Source of the DNA: Forficula auricularia | Taxonomy: Eukaryota > Arthropoda > Insecta > Dermaptera > Forficulidae | DNA length: 64,000 nt | Direction of reading: 5' to 3' | NCBI GenBank assembly: GCA_024734495.1 | Contig: JALMQS010000099.1 | Span: 67,998,483 to 68,062,482 of the forward strand | Shown: piece by piece, positions 60,501 through 64,000 of the stretch | Layout: every line of letters begins with the position of its first letter | How positions within the stretch are numbered: position 1 is the first letter of the stretch | Translations under genes and position numbers: made by a program | The notes under the pieces: generated by a model | Databases searched by the model: none | Told to the model about the DNA's origin: nothing | What the model saw: the letters and a program-made list of their open reading frames with translations, nothing else

Positions 60501-60882
60501 TTTTAATTGTGCGCGAGTGTAATAAGAATGTTCCTGTGGGGTCAGAGTATTCCAGGTCCATGCATGAGTCTTTGGTTGTTAAGGTAACATATCTTTATAA
60601 TACTCTATTCTTATATTTAAATAATTAAGAAATACTCTAAATTTTTCAATTCTTTTTCCGAGTTCAATTCTTTTTCAATTCAATTCTTTTTCCGAATTTT
60701 TCAATTCTTTTCCGAATTCAAAAAAACAATCAAATAAAATAAATAAATATAATTTTATTGGAATATTTCTATACAAAATCTCATAATTTCACTATATAAT
60801 TTTGCTAATATATTTTTTTCTTTTTCTAGGTAGCTGCTCGTCCTACTAATACTAACATTAAAATCAAGTAGAAATAAATAAA
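54600..60882 (+). repeat. Tandem array of about twelve 541-bp exon-like units
   Basis: Each typical unit contains a leader (ggtaacgggtagttgtgtac), ATG, an open stretch reading GAGVPAHVSLYPFPNP … VRECKVC … GDF(I/L)SSVK, a donor AAG/gtaaaa, about 200 bases of T-rich sequence, and CAG/GTAGGTGCTC followed by a 30-base block ending at a stop. ATG-to-donor coordinates are 55494-55706, 56035-56247, 56585-56797, 57664-57876, 58205-58417 and 58746-58958 (all 213), and 59836-60051 and 60368-60583 (216). Units 57127-57329 (203) and 59292-59506 (215) are shifted. Units 1 (donor at 54885/54886) and 2 (shortened, 55092-55168) lack the open frame. CAG/GTAGGT junctions fall after 55091, 55367, 55908, 56458, 57000, 57536, 58078, 58619, 59165, 59709 and 60240. 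The peptide has no signal peptide, membrane segment or known domain. Alternatives are a gene-derived satellite or a noncoding locus. Confidence 0.85.
60830..60882 (+). CDS. Candidate terminal exon and poly(A) signal of the array
   Basis: The twelfth acceptor (…tttttctag) is followed by GTAGCT rather than GTAGGT, so the donor half of the junction is lost. In frame with a phase-0 intron the block reads VAARPTNTNIKIK and stops at TAG 60869-60871; internal units read VGAHPTNINI and stop. AATAAA occurs at 60873 and 60877. The layout is what a true last exon would look like, but no transcript evidence is available. Confidence 0.35.
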
Positions 60883-60884
60883 AA

Positions 60885-62450
60885 AATTAAAATTATTACT
60901 TTTTTCTAAATTAAATATGAGATATTGGTTTGAAACAATATCGCTTTTATATTTTCAGTCTAATAAAATTATTTTACATGGATAGATAATATAATTTCAA
61001 TTTCGGTTAAAAAAAATAACCTTCAAAATAATTCACTTTTAAAAATAATCGTCTCTAAACTTCAATCTAATTATTTTTCTGTTTTTGATTTAATGCATGA
61101 GTCATCAATAACGAACTTTCTCTCATCATATTCAGATCTACAAATTTTTTATATTTGTGTCTTAAATACAAATACTTGATAAAATTTTTATACAAAATTT
61201 CTAATGTTTTAAGACTTTGATTCGAAACAAATTGCAGTATTGGAGACATTGTACTGGTATTTGATTCGGAAAAGGTCTTTTAACAATTACTTATCTCAAG
61301 TGTAGACGTATTTTGGTACAAATACAATGTCTCCTATTTGTTCCAAAACACGACTAGGCTTGAAATTTTCATTATTTTTGACTTTAAAATTTCAAATTGT
61401 ATTTCCAAGTGATTTATACATTTGTAAATAAAGGAAATATTTAAAAGTATCACTCTATTAGTATATTTTGTAATTTGCGATCAAAATTATATTAACGATC
61501 TCCGTTTAATTATTATTTATTTATCTATCCATGTGGGGGGTGGCGACAGCTGCCTTCTCGTGGTGCCCCCTGTTCTCGCTAAACAGCTGTCTATGTCTCT
61601 GTATAAATTATATATCGAGACATAATCATATATAATAATTTCGTTTGCATAATTTTACATACACATTTTCCTATTAATAATAATACACATTATCGAAAAC
61701 GCATATATTATAACATATTGCTACTATTGCTATTATAATTTCACTTTTGGTTTTGATTTTACAAAAATAACATACAAAATTCTTGTTTAATTTTCATAAC
61801 TAAAATTCATGCAAACAATAATATATTTTATATGAAATTTGAAGTATTTATATTCGACTGAAAATATAAGGGAAATTTTCGGACGTCAATTGAATTGGTA
61901 GTATAACAAGTAATAAATACAATGGCTAAGTGCTTATTTTTTTCTAAATTAAATAGTTGTTGGGATAGAAATTTGCACAAATTATTATGATAAAAAATTT
62001 AGAGATTTTAAATATGATTATATTCCTAGATTACATGTTGCATTTTTGAAATTAATTTGAGAACGTTGCGAGGGGGTGGGGAGGGGGGTAAATGAAACTT
62101 CTGTTCAAGGGGAATTGTAAGGGTATTTCAAGGTCAACTTTTGTTTTTTTAAATAGAAACCTATATATATATATATATATAACCTATATGGATTTTCAAT
62201 AAACAGTAGATATTTGTTTAACGCTTCAAAAATTAAATATTTTTTCAATTTTCGGGTCAAAATTTAAAAAAAATAACTAATACTTTATCATATTAAGTAT
62301 GGTAAAATAAAAAAAAATAAGAAAAACTAAACAGCGAACTTTGTTTTTACAGTCGATTGATGAGCGATATTTTAATGAATGTGGTCGTTAACTTTTTTAC
62401 AACGCTAGCCGATTTAATATTTTGTCTTGCTATAGCCAAACAGAAAAAAC
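60885..62450. other. Low-repeat interval, no gene recognised
   Basis: AT-rich. A short inverted pair (ggagacattgta near 61239, its inverse near 61325) and a GC patch at 61540-61590 are the only visible structures. Confidence 0.4.
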
Positions 62451-62454
62451 GTTC

Positions 62455-62860
62455 TCAAGCTTGAGTTGTTTATCAAAAATGAATTTAGTCTTTTTGATTT
62501 TAAGTCGATTCTTCCAAGTTTTCAGTAGAGGTTGCCATTAATAGTCAAAACATCAAAAATGGAATGCAATAAGGTTATTCCTCAAGTATTAGATGAGAAT
62601 CGGTCGCTATTTTTGATTTTAAGTCGATTCCTCCATGTCTTCAGCAATGGTTAGCAATAATAACCGAAACGTCAAAAATCCAATATAGAATTGTTATTCC
62701 TCGACTGTTAAATGAGAATCGATCATTATTTTTGAATTAAAGTCAACATGAACTGCAAATGATATAGGTATCTGATTAATAATAAAGGAATAAACATATT
62801 AATATTTCAAATGAATTTGGATAAAGTTTAGCAACGATCCGTTGCAGTTTATTTTTTATT
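62455..62860 (-). repeat. Right-half copy of the 119-bp foldback
   Basis: It starts at the palindrome centre (caagcttgagttgtttatca) and follows 52430-52925 to ggataaagtttagcaacgat and gatccgttgcagttta, without a left arm or Block R. Confidence 0.75.
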
Positions 62861-63477
62861 TGTCTCCAAGCTTTGTAACCGCCTGAAAAAATTTCTGCGG
62901 GGCGCCCCTGTCGGAGATTGTTAGTAGTGTTTTTTTCTACTTTATTTTTTGGCATTAAATCAGAATAATTATTTTTATGAATTCAGAAGATATAAGCAAT
63001 TTATGTATTAATAAATTCAAAATCGCATTATGACAGAGAAGATGGATAATAAATCTCAATAATTAACATACTACGACTAAAGGACAGGATGCCGAATGCT
63101 GACAAACTAATAAAACGAAAATATCCTAGGGAATTTCAAACAAATCAATATGGAAAAGTCTTTTGTTGTTGCTGTTGTTGTTGTTGTCGTTTTTTATATT
63201 ATTAATGATCACATGACAAGAGAGTAAAACATTGTTTTAATCGCATTGGAATTTATGTATAATTTCATTGTCGTTTATTTGAGTGTCTGGTTATTGGTTG
63301 GAGGAACGTGGGGGGAAAAATGGGGGACATTGAACAAGGCCAAAAAAGGATTCAAACAGAGAAGAAAGAGAAAGAAAGAAAGATGTTATCAGGATTATAG
63401 GTTCAAATGGGCCTATCGTTCTCAAGAATTACGAAATTCGCCATAAATAGTTCAAACAAACAGAGGGGTCAATTAAA
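62861..63477. other. No gene recognised
   Basis: It contains a (GTT)n-type tract near 63166-63190 and a short Lys/Arg-rich open frame (63246-63446) without recognisable motif. Confidence 0.4.
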
Positions 63478-63479
63478 AT

Positions 63480-63640
63480 AGTGGTTCTTAAATTTAATTA
63501 AATTTTGGGTCGCAAAGCATATTATTTGGGTCGCGCAGTGTCGATAACCAAATATTTTACCTGTAATATTTATTTTCAATAAGTTTAAAAATATATTTTA
63601 ATTTATTCAAAACTATTAAAAATGAAAATATGAAAAACTC
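63480..63640 (-). mobile_element. Fragment of hAT-type element (paralogue of 37801-38735)
   Basis: Its inverse matches the right part of 37801-38735 (aataaattaaaatatatttt, aaaatatttggtta, then cgcgacccaa and ttaagaaccac). It runs straight through the site where a LINE sits in the other copy. Confidence 0.65.
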
Positions 63641-63689
63641 GTAGGGTATATCCGGGACAGACGCCACACTCATACTATATATATTTGTC

Positions 63690-64000
63690 TAGATTAATTT
63701 GTAACAACGCTTAGAGAAATTTCTCTAAAAAAATTACCGTCTTGCCTAGAATCGAACCAACGAACTCTTGAACTAAGGGCATTAGCTCTAGCCATTACGC
63801 CATTGAAACATTAATAATTATATTTTGATTTCTGTTACTAAAACTATATATTTTTGATTTAGACTGTGTCGAGATAATATTGTATTCATTTGAACTCGAA
63901 TGAAAATGAAAAAACACCAATAGATTTTTAAATTAAGAAACATTAAATATATATTAATTAACGAGGCAAATTTGAAATATAATTGTCAGCTCGGATTTTA
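63690..64000. repeat. Composite repeat, third copy, cut by window end
   Basis: It matches 45010-45330, including the tRNA-like head (minus strand, 63735-63808). It is more diverged from the other two copies than they are from each other. Confidence 0.75.

Overview
This window looks like arthropod (probably insect) nuclear DNA. It is very AT-rich and packed with repeats, and no complete host protein-coding gene can be recognised with confidence. The basis is a Jockey-type LINE, an R1-type LINE tail, hAT-like miniature elements, tRNA-derived SINEs, and a nuclear copy of mitochondrial cox1 that needs TGA=Trp to read through. I cannot name the species. Two homopolymer-G frameshifts and one noisy repeat copy suggest an incompletely polished long-read assembly.

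Layout. 1-11.4 kb: copies of two dispersed families, here called GAGG (starts aaccgacttcaaaaaaagg, contains a palindromic core) and TTAC (starts ttactttaccatac), plus four large foldback (inverted-repeat) elements. 12.2-13.6 kb: a DNA transposon with about 35-bp terminal inverted repeats and a broken gene for an RNase H-like protein of the insect DUF7869 type. 13.6-17.1 kb: a 1-kb repeat (family K) split by an hAT-type MITE, then a satellite interrupted by a 1.1-kb block holding the cox1 NUMT. 18-30 kb: more TTAC and GAGG copies, an hAT remnant and two short TIR elements. 30-42 kb: a tRNA-derived SINE, a 1.25-kb foldback, an R1 LINE tail, hAT-like elements one of which was hit by a LINE, and a pre-miRNA-like hairpin. 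45-51 kb: a Jockey LINE lying between two copies of one 1.2-kb composite repeat. 51-53.7 kb: a 119-bp satellite arranged as a giant foldback.

54.6-60.9 kb holds the most unusual object: about twelve tandem units of roughly 541 bp. Most carry an ATG-to-donor open frame of 213 or 216 bp, a phase-0 splice donor, a short intron-like stretch, and a polypyrimidine-CAG/GTAGGT junction matching the form of a recursive splice site. In the last unit the donor half of that junction is lost, the frame continues past the point where the other units stop, and AATAAA follows at once. A TATATAA-bearing minisatellite lies just upstream. This could be an array of alternative exons, a rapidly evolving small-peptide or noncoding locus, or a satellite derived from gene sequence; RNA data would decide.

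The window is best read as a nest of mobile and foldback DNA. Several nesting orders can be dated relative to each other from target-site duplications or paralogous empty sites. Stretches of moderate-GC, apparently single-copy sequence (for example near 3.3, 8.4, 15.1, 19.7, 22.3, 39.1 and 43.7 kb) lie between repeats and could be regulatory, but I see no gene in them.
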